A DNA stretch of 64,000 bases, from NCBI GenBank assembly GCA_025463545.1, contig JAODAR010000005.1:1-64000 (forward strand). The letters run 5' to 3'. A program made the position numbers and the translations under genes. Each line of letters begins with the position of its first letter. Positions within the stretch are counted from its first letter, which is position 1. The notes beneath the pieces were generated by a model that saw nothing but the letters and a program-made list of their open reading frames with translations, was not told where the DNA came from and ran no database searches. This stretch comes from Microbacteriaceae bacterium (GTDB lineage Bacteria > Actinomycetota > Actinomycetes > Actinomycetales > Microbacteriaceae). Positions 18,987-28,246 of this stretch are shown here, piece after piece.

Positions 18987-19052
18987 TTCTTCAGGGCGAG
19001 CAGGCCGGGCTCCGAACGCCGGGCTCCGAACGCCGGGCTCGGAAGGCCAGGG

Positions 19053-19400
19053 CTAGAAGGTCAGGGAGGACAGGGCCGGGAGGAAGGGCAGCGCGACCAG
19101 CCCGGCTACGAGCGCAATCGCGACCAGGACAAGAGACCCCGCGAGCATGACGGCGTTGATCACGATGCCCCAGATCGCCATCGTGCGGCTCTGCGGCTCA
19201 CGGCTGAGTGCCATCACACCGGTGACAAGCCCGGCGATGGGCGCAAGAAAGGTCCAGCCGGCGAAGATCGATGCGAGGCCGAGCACGAGGCTGGTGATGC
19301 TGAGCGGGCTGCTGGGCGCGGCCTGGATCGCGGCGGCAGCGGGTGCCGCCGTCGGGGCGGTAGCGGGAGCGGGCGCCTGGAACGGGGCGGTGGTTGACAT
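19053..19400 (-). CDS. DUF4190 domain-containing membrane protein
   Basis: 115 aa from ATG 19400, preceded by AGGAGACC. An Ala/Pro/Thr-rich disordered N-terminus (~30 residues) is followed by LSITSLVLGLASIFAGW, a short loop with GLVTGVMALSREPQSRTMAIWGIVINAV, and a final hydrophobic hairpin. That pattern (small hairpin, conserved G-IALGHIALS-type loop, second hairpin) is DUF4190. Role unknown; such proteins are small inner-membrane proteins in Actinobacteria. Confidence 0.85.
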   Translation of the reverse strand: MSTTAPFQAPAPATAPTAAPAAAAIQAAPSSPLSITSLVLGLASIFAGWTFLAPIAGLVTGVMALSREPQSRTMAIWGIVINAVMLAGSLVLVAIALVAGLVALPFLPALSSLTF

Positions 19401-19511
19401 GATGCTGGTCTCCTGTGGTAGTTGTTTGTCGGCCACGTGTGCGGCCATCAACAACGTTACGGATGCGCCTCGGCACCGCCCATGGGGTTATCCCCCGAAT
19501 CGCGCCGGGTA

Positions 19512-20999
19512 TTATCCCGCGAGCAGCTGCTCGATCGGCCCGCGCACGAAGAAGACCAGGAAGCCCACGGCGACGATCCACAGCAGCGGGCTGATTCCCT
19601 TTGCCTTGCCGGACAGGGAGCGAATCAGCACCCAGCTGATGAAGCCCGCCCCGATGCCATTGGCAATGGAGTAGGTGAGCGGCATGATCACGATGGTCAG
19701 GAACACCGGCAACACGACGGAGAACTCGCTGAAGTCGATGTTGCGGATCTGCGTGACCATGAGCGCACCGACGATGACCAGTGCAGAGGCGGCGACCTCG
19801 AGCGGCACGATCTGCGTGAGCGGGGTGAAGAACATCGCTGCGAGGAACAGCACACCGGTGACGACGTTCGCGAAACCTGTGCGCGCGCCTTCGCCGATGC
19901 CGGCGGCGGATTCGACGAACACGGTGTTCGATGAAGCGGATGCCGCGCCACCGGCGACCGCACCGACTCCCTCGACGATCAGCGCAGATTTGAGCCTCGG
20001 GAAGTTGCCGTCCTTGTCAGCGATTCCGGCCTCATTGGCCAGACCGGTCATGGTGCCCATGGCGTCGAAGAAGTTTGTGAACACGAGCGTGAACACGAGC
20101 ATGACGGCGGCCAGTACGCCGATCCGGTCGAACGCGCCGAAGCTCACCTGGCCGAGCAGGCTGAAGTCCGGCGCTGCGACGATGCTCGTCGGCAGCACGG
20201 GTGCGTTGAGGTTCCAGCCGGCCGGGTTCGTGCCGAGTGACGGGCCGACCTTGAAGATCGCCTCGAGGATCACGGCGATGATTGTGGTGGCCACGATACC
20301 GATGAGGATGGCGGCCTTGACCTTTCGTGCGAGCAGGATGCCGATGAGGATCAGCCCGATGACGAACACCGTCGTGGGCAGCGTCACGATCGAGCCGTGA
20401 TCGCCGAGTTGCACGGGAGGTGAAGCGAATCCGCTGGCACGCACGAACCCGGAGTCGACCAGGCCGATGAACGCGATGAACAAGCCGATGCCGACGGTGA
20501 TTGCGATCTTCAGTTGCTGGGGAACAGCGTCGAAGATCATCGCGCGCAGGCCGGTCGACGACAGAAGCACGATGATCAGGCCGTTGATGAGCACCAGACC
20601 CATGGCCTCGGGCCACGTCACCTGGCCGACAACGCTCGCGGCGAGGAACGAGTTGATCCCGAGGCCCGCGGCGAAGCCGAATGGGAGCCGTGCGATCACA
20701 CCGAACAGGATGGTCATCACGCCGGCGGTGAGCGCCGTGACGGCGGCGACCTGGGCGTTCGGCAGCCAGCCCCCCGCTACGTCCACCGCAGCCTGGTCGG
20801 CGCTGAACCCACCGAGGATCAGCGGGTTCAGGATGACGATGTACGCCATCGTGACGAAGGTCACGACGCCGCCGCGGGTTTCCCGCGCCCAGTTCGACCC
20901 CCGGCTGGTGATTTCGAAGAACCGGTCGAGCCGTCCCTTGACTCCGCTCGTTGACGGCTCGGGTGCTGGCTGTGACGTATGCGTCTCGGTGGTGGAAAT
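19512..20999 (-). CDS. NCS2 family (AzgA-type) purine permease, probable ATT start
   Basis: 495 aa if started at ATT 20999. The AzgA-like guanine/hypoxanthine permease core is clear: LDRFFEITSRGSNWARETRG, then FVTMAYIVILNPLILGGF, AGLGINSFLAA, EAMGLVLINGLIIVLLSSTG, FTLVFTNFFDAMGTM and SSNTVFVESAAGIGEGARTG. No ATG, GTG or TTG occurs in frame between the TAG upstream and GTG 20864, and starting at 20864 would delete the conserved 45-residue N-terminus. GGGAG lies at good spacing before the ATT, giving MSTTETHTSQPAP. It imports purine bases with protons. Convergent with nothing; DUF4190 follows on the same strand. Confidence 0.85.
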   Translation of the reverse strand: MSTTETHTSQPAPEPSTSGVKGRLDRFFEITSRGSNWARETRGGVVTFVTMAYIVILNPLILGGFSADQAAVDVAGGWLPNAQVAAVTALTAGVMTILFGVIARLPFGFAAGLGINSFLAASVVGQVTWPEAMGLVLINGLIIVLLSSTGLRAMIFDAVPQQLKIAITVGIGLFIAFIGLVDSGFVRASGFASPPVQLGDHGSIVTLPTTVFVIGLILIGILLARKVKAAILIGIVATTIIAVILEAIFKVGPSLGTNPAGWNLNAPVLPTSIVAAPDFSLLGQVSFGAFDRIGVLAAVMLVFTLVFTNFFDAMGTMTGLANEAGIADKDGNFPRLKSALIVEGVGAVAGGAASASSNTVFVESAAGIGEGARTGFANVVTGVLFLAAMFFTPLTQIVPLEVAASALVIVGALMVTQIRNIDFSEFSVVLPVFLTIVIMPLTYSIANGIGAGFISWVLIRSLSGKAKGISPLLWIVAVGFLVFFVRGPIEQLLAG

Positions 21000-21091
21000 G
21001 TTGTTCTCCCGCGGTGTGACTCGGCTGATTCTCAGGTAACAATTCTATGTGCCCGCCGACGGTGCCGGGCACGGGTTCGTCGTGAGGCGGC

Positions 21092-22714
21092 TCAGAGGTG
21101 CGGAACGAAGTTGGTCCAGGCCCGGCGGCGGTCACCGCGCGGGTCCAGCTCGATCCGGTCGACGTCGTCGATGATGAGGGTCGCCCGCTCGCCTTCCTCG
21201 TATCGCGGCCACGCGGCATCCGGAACCCCGGTGGTGGCGAAATTCAGCCACCACAGCTGCATCCGTGTGCCCACGGACTTGAACATGCGACGGCCGCCGA
21301 GCAGGGTCATGCCGCGCCCGAGCACGCCGTTCAACCGGCCGAAGAGCGGGTACATCTCCAGTCCATGGGTGGCGTCGAGGCCCATCCGCCGCACCAGCCG
21401 CGGTGCGGCGTCGAATCGATAGAACCAGACAGGCGCATACCGGGAGTGCCGCTCCCCCACCTTGACGCTCGGGTACCAGAAGGAGTAGTCGCCGCCAAAG
21501 TCGAGCGCTGCCGGTCGGCCGGGGAATCCCGGGTATTGCGCCTTGATGGCTTTGCGGGCCTTCTTCTTCGTCTTCCTGAAGACGGCTTTGGCCCGGCGGG
21601 GGGTGGAGGCCAGGATGTCGATGCGCCCGCTGAACAGGGACCCTTCCCTGGCGTTGGTGCCGATGATCAGGGGCACCGGATGCGCGCGTCCGTCACGAAA
21701 GGCGTCGAGTGGTCTTTCGGGCAGGAAGTCGCCGTCGATGACGGGGCAGAGCGGGATGGTGCCGGGCACGTTGTCCGGCGCCTGCCGCGTCAGGACGGCG
21801 GTCGCAAGCGCAAGTACGTCTGGATGGGCGGAGGCGAGGAGCTCCACGGGGTCAGCGGCCTCGCGGGCGGCCTGGTCTGCGGCGGGCGGGCCGACGGCGT
21901 GGTTTGCAAGGGCCGCGCCGCTGCCCACCAGATGACGGAGGATCTGGACGTAGTCCGCGGCCCACTCCGCCGTGAGGAGCGGCGGGTACACCGCATTCGC
22001 GGGCGCGCTCTGGGCGATAGCGCGTTGGAACAGCCCCGCCGCCGCCGGAACCGTCATCAGGGTGGTGACGGCATTGCCGCCGGCCGACTCGCCGAACAGT
22101 GTCACGGACTCAGGATCACCGCCGAAAGCGCGGATGTTGTCATGCACCCACCGCAGCGCGGCGACCTGGTCGCGAAGGCCCAGGTTGGCCTCAAACGGGC
22201 GCTCCGGCGTGGAATAGCGCGTGAAATCGAGGTAGCCGAGCGCCCCGAGCCGATAGTTGAAGCTCACGTAGATGACGTCGCCGGCCTGCACCAGGGTCTC
22301 GCCTTGCCGGGGAACCTGGCGTGAGGACCCCACGCTGTATGCCCCTCCGTGGATGAACACCATGACCGGCCGCAGCTTCCCGGTCTCGGTTGGCGTGCCC
22401 AGCGCCCGGGTGTCCGGCGCCAGCACGTTGAGGTTCAGGCAGTCCTCGCCCTGCGGGATCCGCGGATGCGCGCCGACGAACTGCCCGCGGTGAAGCTGCG
22501 GGGCGACCGGACCGAAATGGCGTGCGTCACGCACCCCGGGCCACGGCGCTGCCGGCTGCGGCGAACGGAACCGCAATGGACCGACCGGGGCGGCCGCGTA
22601 CGGGATCCCACGCCAGGCGAGCACGCCGCGTTCTGCAACGCCGCGAACCGCCCCGCCGTCGACCCGCACTTCCAGTGGGTTGGGGCGACCTGTGGTCGTT
22701 GTGAGGCGAGTCAC
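21092..22714 (-). CDS. Carboxylesterase/lipase family protein (type B)
   Basis: 540 aa from GTG 22714, with GAGGA seven bases upstream; the frame runs further up but overlaps the divergent permease promoter. Type-B esterase landmarks: AWRGIPYAAAPVGPLRF, SEDCLNLN-type GEDCLNLNVLAP, PVMVFIHGGAYSVGSS (oxyanion hole), the nucleophile elbow LFGESAGGNAVTT, and a late His region (GLDATHGLEM). It hydrolyses carboxylic esters of unknown identity. No signal peptide, so probably cytoplasmic. Confidence 0.92.
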   Translation of the reverse strand: MTRLTTTTGRPNPLEVRVDGGAVRGVAERGVLAWRGIPYAAAPVGPLRFRSPQPAAPWPGVRDARHFGPVAPQLHRGQFVGAHPRIPQGEDCLNLNVLAPDTRALGTPTETGKLRPVMVFIHGGAYSVGSSRQVPRQGETLVQAGDVIYVSFNYRLGALGYLDFTRYSTPERPFEANLGLRDQVAALRWVHDNIRAFGGDPESVTLFGESAGGNAVTTLMTVPAAAGLFQRAIAQSAPANAVYPPLLTAEWAADYVQILRHLVGSGAALANHAVGPPAADQAAREAADPVELLASAHPDVLALATAVLTRQAPDNVPGTIPLCPVIDGDFLPERPLDAFRDGRAHPVPLIIGTNAREGSLFSGRIDILASTPRRAKAVFRKTKKKARKAIKAQYPGFPGRPAALDFGGDYSFWYPSVKVGERHSRYAPVWFYRFDAAPRLVRRMGLDATHGLEMYPLFGRLNGVLGRGMTLLGGRRMFKSVGTRMQLWWLNFATTGVPDAAWPRYEEGERATLIIDDVDRIELDPRGDRRRAWTNFVPHL

Positions 22715-22819
22715 ATCGAAATCCTCATTGTTCACTACGATCGGCAGGGGCCGGATACGAAACCTGAAACGTTCAGCCCTGCAATTCAACACCCAAACCC
22801 ACCCCTGGAACGAGGACTT

Positions 22820-24097
22820 ATGGCGCTGCCCTGGACACTGCACGGCGACGGAAAGTCCGTCGGGGCGCTCGAGGTGGTCGGACCGGCGGAACGCCTCACC
22901 TGGCCGCGCACCATCGGGATCGGCGCCCAGCACGTCGTCGCGATGTTCGGCGCCACCTTCCTGGTGCCGCTGCTCACGGACTTTCCGCCCTCGACGACGC
23001 TGCTGTTCTCGGGCATCGGAACGCTGCTCTTCCTTCTGATCACGAAGAATCGGCTACCGAGCTACCTGGGGTCGTCTTTCGCGTTCATCGCGCCGATCAC
23101 CGCGGCGACGGCGTCCGCCGGCATGGGAAGCGCCCTGTTCGGCATCCTCGCCGTCGGGTTGCTTCTCACCATCGTCGGCGCGATCGTGCAACTCACCGGA
23201 ACCGCCTGGATCAATGTGCTGATGCCGCCGGTGGTCTCGGGTGCGATCGTTGCACTGATCGGTTTCAACCTGGCCCCGGTGGCCAAGAGCAATTTCATGC
23301 TCGCGCCGCTGACGGCGACGATCACGCTGGCCTCCGTCATCCTCTGCACCGTGCTGCTCAAGGGGCTCCTCGCCCGGCTGTCGATCTTCCTCGGTGTTGT
23401 CGTCGGTTACATCGCCGCAGTGCTGCTCGGCGAGGTGGACTTCAGCACGGTGGCCGACGCAGCCTGGCTGGGCCTGCCGGACTTCACCGGTCCGGCGAAC
23501 CCCTTCCAGAACGCGGAAGTGTGGGGCGTGCTGCCGGCCTTCCTGCCGGTGGTGCTCGTGCTGATCGCCGAGAACGTGGGGCACATCAAGGGTGTGGCCC
23601 AGATGGTGGAGGACCCGGCCATCAACCGCCTGACCGGACGTGCGCTCCTGGCCGACGGTCTCGCCACCATGCTGGCCGGGTTCGGCGGCGGCTCGGGCAC
23701 GACCACCTACGGTGAGAACATCGGCGTGATGGCCGCAACCCGCATCTACTCGACCGCCGCCTACTGGGTCGCCGGCTGCGTTGCCGTGGTGCTCGGCCTC
23801 TCCCCCAAGATCGGCGCGGTGATCAACACCATTCCGGCCGGCGTGCTCGGCGGCGTCACCACGGCACTCTACGGCCTGATCGGCATCATCGGCGTGAAAA
23901 TCTGGCTCGACAACAGGGTCGACTTCACCAAGCCGGTGAACCAGTTCACCGCTGCCACCGCGTTGATCATCGGGATCGCCGACTTCACCTGGAACGCCGG
24001 GACGCTGACCTTCAACGGAATCGCCCTCGGCACCATCGCGGCGATCGTGATCTACCACGTGATGGCGTGGCTGGGCCGGGTGCGCGGCACGAGCTAG
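22820..24097 (+). CDS. Uracil/xanthine permease, NCS2 family (UraA-like)
   Basis: 425 aa from ATG 22820 (CGAGGA upstream). About twelve to fourteen helices. UraA-type motifs: QHVVAMFGATFLVPLLT, SSFAFIAPITAATA, VVSGAIVALIGFNLAP and the substrate helix VLIAENVGHIKGV followed by GGGSGTTTYGENIGVMAAT. These fit proton-coupled uracil import. It is a different NCS2 branch from the AzgA-type permease 2 kb away, so uracil here and purines there is a reasonable inference. Divergent from the carboxylesterase. Confidence 0.93.
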   Translation: MALPWTLHGDGKSVGALEVVGPAERLTWPRTIGIGAQHVVAMFGATFLVPLLTDFPPSTTLLFSGIGTLLFLLITKNRLPSYLGSSFAFIAPITAATASAGMGSALFGILAVGLLLTIVGAIVQLTGTAWINVLMPPVVSGAIVALIGFNLAPVAKSNFMLAPLTATITLASVILCTVLLKGLLARLSIFLGVVVGYIAAVLLGEVDFSTVADAAWLGLPDFTGPANPFQNAEVWGVLPAFLPVVLVLIAENVGHIKGVAQMVEDPAINRLTGRALLADGLATMLAGFGGGSGTTTYGENIGVMAATRIYSTAAYWVAGCVAVVLGLSPKIGAVINTIPAGVLGGVTTALYGLIGIIGVKIWLDNRVDFTKPVNQFTAATALIIGIADFTWNAGTLTFNGIALGTIAAIVIYHVMAWLGRVRGTS

Positions 24098-24193
24098 CGA
24101 CTGGGAAAGGGCCGGGCGCTGGCGACTGCCTGCTCGCGGCCGCCTGCCGGCGCCTCGCTGCTAGCGCCTTGCTGCCAGCTGTACCGGGTCCGT

Positions 24194-24529
24194 CTAGCTG
24201 CCGTGCAGCGCCGGGACGATCAGGTACACGCCGTAGAGCACCGCCACGCCGCAGAGCACGAAGCACGTGTAGGCGGCAACCAGCGCCAGTCGCCTCTGCC
24301 CCAGAGTGAGCGGGTTCGCCTTGGCCGCCTTACGGGCCCGTTTGGCCTCTTTGGCAGCGCGCTTCGGGGTCAAAACGGTGATGGCGCCGGTGAACTCCAG
24401 CGGTTCACCGACCGGCGGCTTGCCGGCCGTCGTCAGCAACCTCAAGCCGAACGAATACAAGCTCACGATGACGGATGCCGCGAGCACGGAAACGCCGGCC
24501 ACGACGAGGAATGCCATCCAGTCGATCAC
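24194..24529 (-). CDS. Small membrane protein linked to the Pit transporter
   Basis: 111 aa with two membrane helices: residues ~5-30 (MAFLVVAGVSVLAASVIVSL) and ~83-106 (LVAAYTCFVLCGVAVLYGVY). They are joined by a basic cytoplasmic loop (KRAAKEAKRARKAAKANP). Its ATG overlaps the stop of the phosphate transporter gene by four bases (ATGA), which indicates translational coupling, so it may be an accessory subunit or regulator of Pit. I do not recognise a named family. Confidence 0.8.
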   Translation of the reverse strand: MIDWMAFLVVAGVSVLAASVIVSLYSFGLRLLTTAGKPPVGEPLEFTGAITVLTPKRAAKEAKRARKAAKANPLTLGQRRLALVAAYTCFVLCGVAVLYGVYLIVPALHGS

Positions 24530-25719
24530 AGTGCCACCTTCTTCCGGTCCTGGCGCGGGGGCTTTCGAGGAGTCTTGCGAATCTTCACGACGCGACCCGC
24601 GTCGTCGATCTCGTTGATGCCCGCCGTGTGCACGACGGCTTGGCGCCGTGAGAAGAGATAAATCCCGAGGATGACCAGGGCGCCGATGACGGCGTCAAGG
24701 ACAATACCGATGGTGCCGAACTGTGCCAGGCCGGCGGCGAAGGCGCCCATGATCGCCGCTGCGGGAAGGGTGAGTACCCAGCCGAGCGCGATTCGTCCGG
24801 CGGTTCCCCAGCGCACGGTCGCCCCACGGCGGCCGAGGCCCGAGCCGATGACCGACCCTGACGCCACCTGCGTGGTGGAGAGGGCGAAACCGAGGTGGCT
24901 TGAGGCGAGGATCGCGGCGGCGGTGCTGGTCTCGGCGGCAAATCCCTGGGCGGGCTTGACCTCGGTGAGCCCGCGTCCCATGGTCTGGATGATGCGCCAG
25001 CCGCCGGTGTATGTGCCGATGGCGATCGCCAGGGCACAGGCTGCGATCACCCAGAACTCCGGGCCGCTGCCGACCGCCTGGGCGCCGCTGGCGATCAGCG
25101 TCAGTGTGATGACACCCATCGTCTTCTGGGCGTCGTTGGTGCCGTGGGCGAGGGCCACCAGGGAGGAGGAAAAGATCTGGGCGTAGCGGAATCCGCCGCG
25201 GCCATCGGGTTTGCCGATCTCGCGGCGCGTGATCGCGTATGCGAGTTTGGTGGCGATGAAGGCAACGATCCCGGCGATCAGGGGCGCCATGAGTGCCGGA
25301 AGGATGACCTTGGACACCACCACGCCGAAGTCCACCGATTGGAACCCGACGCCGATGATCGCGGCGCCGATCAGGCCGCCGAAGAGCGCATGGCTGGAAC
25401 TGGACGGCAGGCCGCGAAGCCAGGTGATGAGGTTCCAGACGATCGCACCGATCAGGCCGGCGAAGATGAGCTCCGGAGTGATCTGGATACCGTTCTCGCC
25501 CTCCCGGATGATCCCGCCGGAGACGGTCTTCGCGACCTCCGTGGAGAGGAAGGCGCCCACCAGGTTCAGCACGGCGGCAACGGCGACGGCGACCTTCGGA
25601 CGCATGGCGCCGGTCGCGATCGGCGTTGCCATCGCATTCGCCGTGTCGTGGAATCCGTTGGTGAAGTCGAAGATCAGTGCCAGTGCGATGACCAGCACGA
25701 CGATGAGGGTGAAATCCAC
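24526..25719 (-). CDS. Inorganic phosphate transporter, PiT family
   Basis: 397 aa from GTG 25719 (typical N-terminus MDFTLIVVLVIALALIFD); GTG 25746 would add nine unusual residues. PiT transporters import metal-phosphate with protons. The duplicated signature is present: DFTNGFHDTANAMATPIATG near the N-terminus and ALAHGTNDAQKTMGVI in the second half, each in a ten-helix layout. It is translationally coupled to the small membrane protein that follows. No phosphate-regulon site is recognisable in the 25720-25881 gap. Confidence 0.94.
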   Translation of the reverse strand: MDFTLIVVLVIALALIFDFTNGFHDTANAMATPIATGAMRPKVAVAVAAVLNLVGAFLSTEVAKTVSGGIIREGENGIQITPELIFAGLIGAIVWNLITWLRGLPSSSSHALFGGLIGAAIIGVGFQSVDFGVVVSKVILPALMAPLIAGIVAFIATKLAYAITRREIGKPDGRGGFRYAQIFSSSLVALAHGTNDAQKTMGVITLTLIASGAQAVGSGPEFWVIAACALAIAIGTYTGGWRIIQTMGRGLTEVKPAQGFAAETSTAAAILASSHLGFALSTTQVASGSVIGSGLGRRGATVRWGTAGRIALGWVLTLPAAAIMGAFAAGLAQFGTIGIVLDAVIGALVILGIYLFSRRQAVVHTAGINEIDDAGRVVKIRKTPRKPPRQDRKKVAL

Positions 25720-25881
25720 CGGCGTCTTTCTCTGCGTTATGAACACGGCGAGCCGGGTGTTCTGACAATGTAGGTGAGCCGCAAATCGGACCCGATTGAT
25801 ATTGACACTCTGAGCCGGTCAGGTCAACTCAGCACCGGTCAAGCCCGCGTCAGCCCCCGTCAGGGAAGCGTCAGGACCCGT

Positions 25882-26355
25882 TCACGCCTGTGCGACCACG
25901 GTGGCCAGATCCTCGCCGAAGGTGAATGTGGCGCGCACCGGAACGCCCGTGAGCACGCCGGGCAGCCAGTGCCTGGCGTCATCCCACATCTCATCGACCG
26001 GCAGCGACTCCACATCGAACCATTCCGGGTTCAACTCGTCCGATTCCCGCGGAGTGCCCGTCCATTCGGTGCAGACGAACACGTTCGACTCCTGGCTCCA
26101 CGCTTCACGGTGCGGGAACAGGTAGGTCAGCAACCCGAGCGGGGCGAGAGCGGATGCCGCTACGACGAGACCGGACTCCTCCTCGATCTCGCGCACCGCG
26201 GCATCCGTCGCACTCTCCCCCGGTTCCAGCTTGCCGCCGAGCCCAACAATATTGCCCGCGCCCAGGCCCTTCTTCTTGCGGCCGAGCAGCACCTGAAGCT
26301 GACCCTGCGGGCCTCGACGGAGGAGGTAGCAGACGCATACCTGGGGCAGGTTCAT
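25882..26355 (-). CDS. Nudix hydrolase, MutT-like
   Basis: 157 aa. The Nudix box is complete (GGKLEPGESATDAAVREIEE followed by ESGL), supplying the metal-binding glutamates. The preceding GRKKKGLGAGNIVGLGGKLE and the aromatic FVCTEWTGTPRESDELNPEWF are close to 8-oxo-dGTP diphosphatases of the MTH1 type. Likely role: removal of oxidised nucleotides; substrate not proven by sequence. It is divergent from the mycoredoxin gene. Confidence 0.93.
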   Translation of the reverse strand: MNLPQVCVCYLLRRGPQGQLQVLLGRKKKGLGAGNIVGLGGKLEPGESATDAAVREIEEESGLVVAASALAPLGLLTYLFPHREAWSQESNVFVCTEWTGTPRESDELNPEWFDVESLPVDEMWDDARHWLPGVLTGVPVRATFTFGEDLATVVAQA

Positions 26356-26412
26356 TTAGCAATCGTAGCCGGGCCGCAGGATGCGGTCAGGTCGCTCAGC
26401 TAGGCTGCCGGA

Positions 26413-26667
26413 ATGGACTTTGTGCCCGAATCCGGAACCATCACCATGTTCACCACGAGCTGGTGCGGGTATTGCTCGCGCCTGAAGACGCAGCTCGACA
26501 AGAGCGGCATCGGGTACCGCGAGGTGAACATCGAAGAGGTCGACGGCACCGCGGAGCTGGTGATGAGCCTGAACAACGGCAATCAGACTGTGCCAACAGT
26601 GCTTTTCCCGGACGGCTCGGCCGCGACCAACCCGTCGCTCGCGCAGGTGCAGGCGAAACTGGGCTGA
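26413..26667 (+). CDS. Mycoredoxin / glutaredoxin-family protein
   Basis: 84 aa thioredoxin-fold protein with a CGYC active site (TMFTTSWCGYCSRLKTQLD) and the cis-Pro segment QTVPTVLFPDGS. CGYC and the short length fit actinobacterial mycoredoxin-1, which uses mycothiol to reduce mixed disulfides. A mycothiol-type DinB protein elsewhere in the window supports a mycothiol-using organism. Cytoplasmic. Confidence 0.93.
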   Translation: MDFVPESGTITMFTTSWCGYCSRLKTQLDKSGIGYREVNIEEVDGTAELVMSLNNGNQTVPTVLFPDGSAATNPSLAQVQAKLG

Positions 26668-26729
26668 TCGGCCTCCGCCGCTGTCGCTCCGCTGCTGCCG
26701 CTCCGCTGCTGTCGCCGTCGAGGCCCTTC

Positions 26730-27017
26730 CTACGCGGGAAGGTCGCCCTCGGACTCGCGGGCGCCGCGGTTCTCCGCCTCCTCCTGCGAGCCAACGGATG
26801 GCAGGTTGCGCGCGAGGTCGTCGATCTCCGCGGCATCCGCTGGCAGACCGGCCTCACCGAGTCGCTGGGTGAGCATCGCGACGACCTCTGAGCGCGGTTG
26901 CCCGACAGTGTCCACGGCGACCTGGATGAGGATGCCCTGCTTCTTCTGGTCGACCGACCCGTCGAAGCTGCCGTGCTCGACCGGTGCGTCCTGCGTGCCG
27001 TTATCCATGCCCCCCAT
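26730..27017 (-). CDS. Small hypothetical protein
   Basis: 95 aa (or 92 aa from ATG 27008). Acidic ends enclose a central amphipathic region (ILIQVAVDTVGQPRSEVVAM, then LTQRLGEAGLPADAAEIDDL), with conserved-looking IDDLARNLPS. I do not recognise a named family. No membrane segment. A Ser/Ala-coding-like run of CGCTGCTGCCGCTCC units lies in the short gap between it and the mycoredoxin gene. The longer opposite frame is a shadow. Confidence 0.65.
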   Translation of the reverse strand: MGGMDNGTQDAPVEHGSFDGSVDQKKQGILIQVAVDTVGQPRSEVVAMLTQRLGEAGLPADAAEIDDLARNLPSVGSQEEAENRGARESEGDLPA

Positions 27018-27031
27018 GGTGCCACCAGTCC

Positions 27032-27090
27032 CGCGAAAACGCAGTTGTTACGTCTACAACGCGGATAAACGCCACAACTGCGGGTTCGCG
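27032..27090. repeat. REP-like palindrome, family B (copy 2)
   Basis: Nested inverted repeat between the small hypothetical gene and pfkA. Outer arms CGCGAA (27032-27037) and TTCGCG (27085-27090); inner arms CGCAGTTGT (27040-27048) and ACAACTGCG (27074-27082). It shares the CGCGAAA-CGCAGT and ATAAACGCC blocks with the element at 9838-9902. Confidence 0.8.
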
Positions 27091-27117
27091 GACGTAGGCG
27101 GGGCACCAGGCGGCGGG

Positions 27118-28146
27118 TTAGCCGAAGAGGACGGCGGCCTCGTCGTAACGGGCCTGCGGAACGGTCTTCAGCCCGCCGGTGGCGTCCGCGATGCTCACGA
27201 TGTTGATGTCGGTACCGGTGAGCGACACCATCGAACCCCATTGCCCCGCGTAGATGGCGTCGATCGCTGCCATGCCGAGGCGGGTGGCCAGCACCCGGTC
27301 GTAGGCCGACGGGGCGCCGCCGCGCTGGGTGTGGCCGAGCACCGTGGCCCGCGATTCGATGCCGGTGCGGGCCTCGATCTCTGGGGCGATGAGCTCTGCG
27401 ATGCCACCCAGGCGGGGGCGGTTGAAGGCGTCAAGGCCCTTGTGCGAGTGGGCCTCTTCCATTCCGGCCAGGCGGAACCCCTCCGAGACGACGATGACCG
27501 GGGCGCGGCCGCGATCGCGCACGCTTTCGACCCATTCGCAGATCTGGTCCATGGTCTGGGGCTGCTCGGGAATGAGGATGGCGTGGGCGCCCCCGGCCAT
27601 GCCGGAGTGGAGCGCAATCCAGCCGACGTGGCGGCCCATGACCTCGACGACCATGCATCGGCCGTGGGAATCCGCGGTCGTGCGGAGCCTGTCGATGGCC
27701 TCGGTGGCGATCTCGACGGCGGTGTCGAAACCGAACGAATAGTCGGTGGCGGCGAGGTCGTTGTCGATGGTCTTGGGCACTCCCACGATGTGGAGTCCGG
27801 CATCCGTCAACCGGCGGGCGGCGGTGAGGGTTCCCTCGCCGCCGATCGCGATGACGGCGTCGACGCCCTCAGCGTCGAGGGTTGCCTGGATGTTCTCCGG
27901 CCCGCCGCCTTCACCCTCGAACGGGTTCGTGCGGGAGCTGCCGAGGATGGTGCCGCCCTGCCGGGACAGGCCGCGCACACTGTGCCGGTCGAGCTTCATG
28001 AAGTCGCCCTCGACCAGGCCCTTCCAGCCGTTGTGGATGCCCACAAAGCTGGCGTCGTGCGCACGCACACCCTTCAATACCGCGCCGCGGATGACCGCGT
28101 TGAGGCCGGGGCAGTCGCCGCCGCTGGTGAGGATACCGATCTTCAT
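27118..28146 (-). CDS. pfkA: 6-phosphofructokinase, ATP-type group III
   Basis: 342 aa with AAGGAG nine bases before ATG 28146. It phosphorylates fructose 6-phosphate in glycolysis. Motifs: MKIGILTSGGDCPGLNAVIR, GGEGTLTAARRL, the catalytic VPKTIDNDL and MVVEVMGRHVGWIAL. At the two phosphoryl-donor positions (E. coli 104 and 124) it has Gly (GGEGT) and Lys (VPKTIDND). The Gly favours ATP over pyrophosphate, and the Gly/Lys pair matches Streptomyces group III ATP enzymes. Lacks an allosteric C-terminal duplication. Confidence 0.95.
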   Translation of the reverse strand: MKIGILTSGGDCPGLNAVIRGAVLKGVRAHDASFVGIHNGWKGLVEGDFMKLDRHSVRGLSRQGGTILGSSRTNPFEGEGGGPENIQATLDAEGVDAVIAIGGEGTLTAARRLTDAGLHIVGVPKTIDNDLAATDYSFGFDTAVEIATEAIDRLRTTADSHGRCMVVEVMGRHVGWIALHSGMAGGAHAILIPEQPQTMDQICEWVESVRDRGRAPVIVVSEGFRLAGMEEAHSHKGLDAFNRPRLGGIAELIAPEIEARTGIESRATVLGHTQRGGAPSAYDRVLATRLGMAAIDAIYAGQWGSMVSLTGTDINIVSIADATGGLKTVPQARYDEAAVLFG

Positions 28147-28246
28147 TTATGGACGCTCCTTGATGCGAACAGAATCATGTCGGCGTCATCACCGTCTACA
28201 CATCATGGTGCGCGCGACGGTGCGGACTCAAATCGGCGAAGCCGGG

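Noticed and set aside
20032..21219. 395-codon minus-strand frame
   Set aside because: Alternate frame of the NCS2 permease, His/Arg-rich; the permease frame has the conserved transporter motifs.
27118..28146. PPi-dependent phosphofructokinase
   Set aside because: The second donor position is Lys, as in PPi enzymes, but the first is Gly (GGEGT), as in ATP-type group III enzymes.
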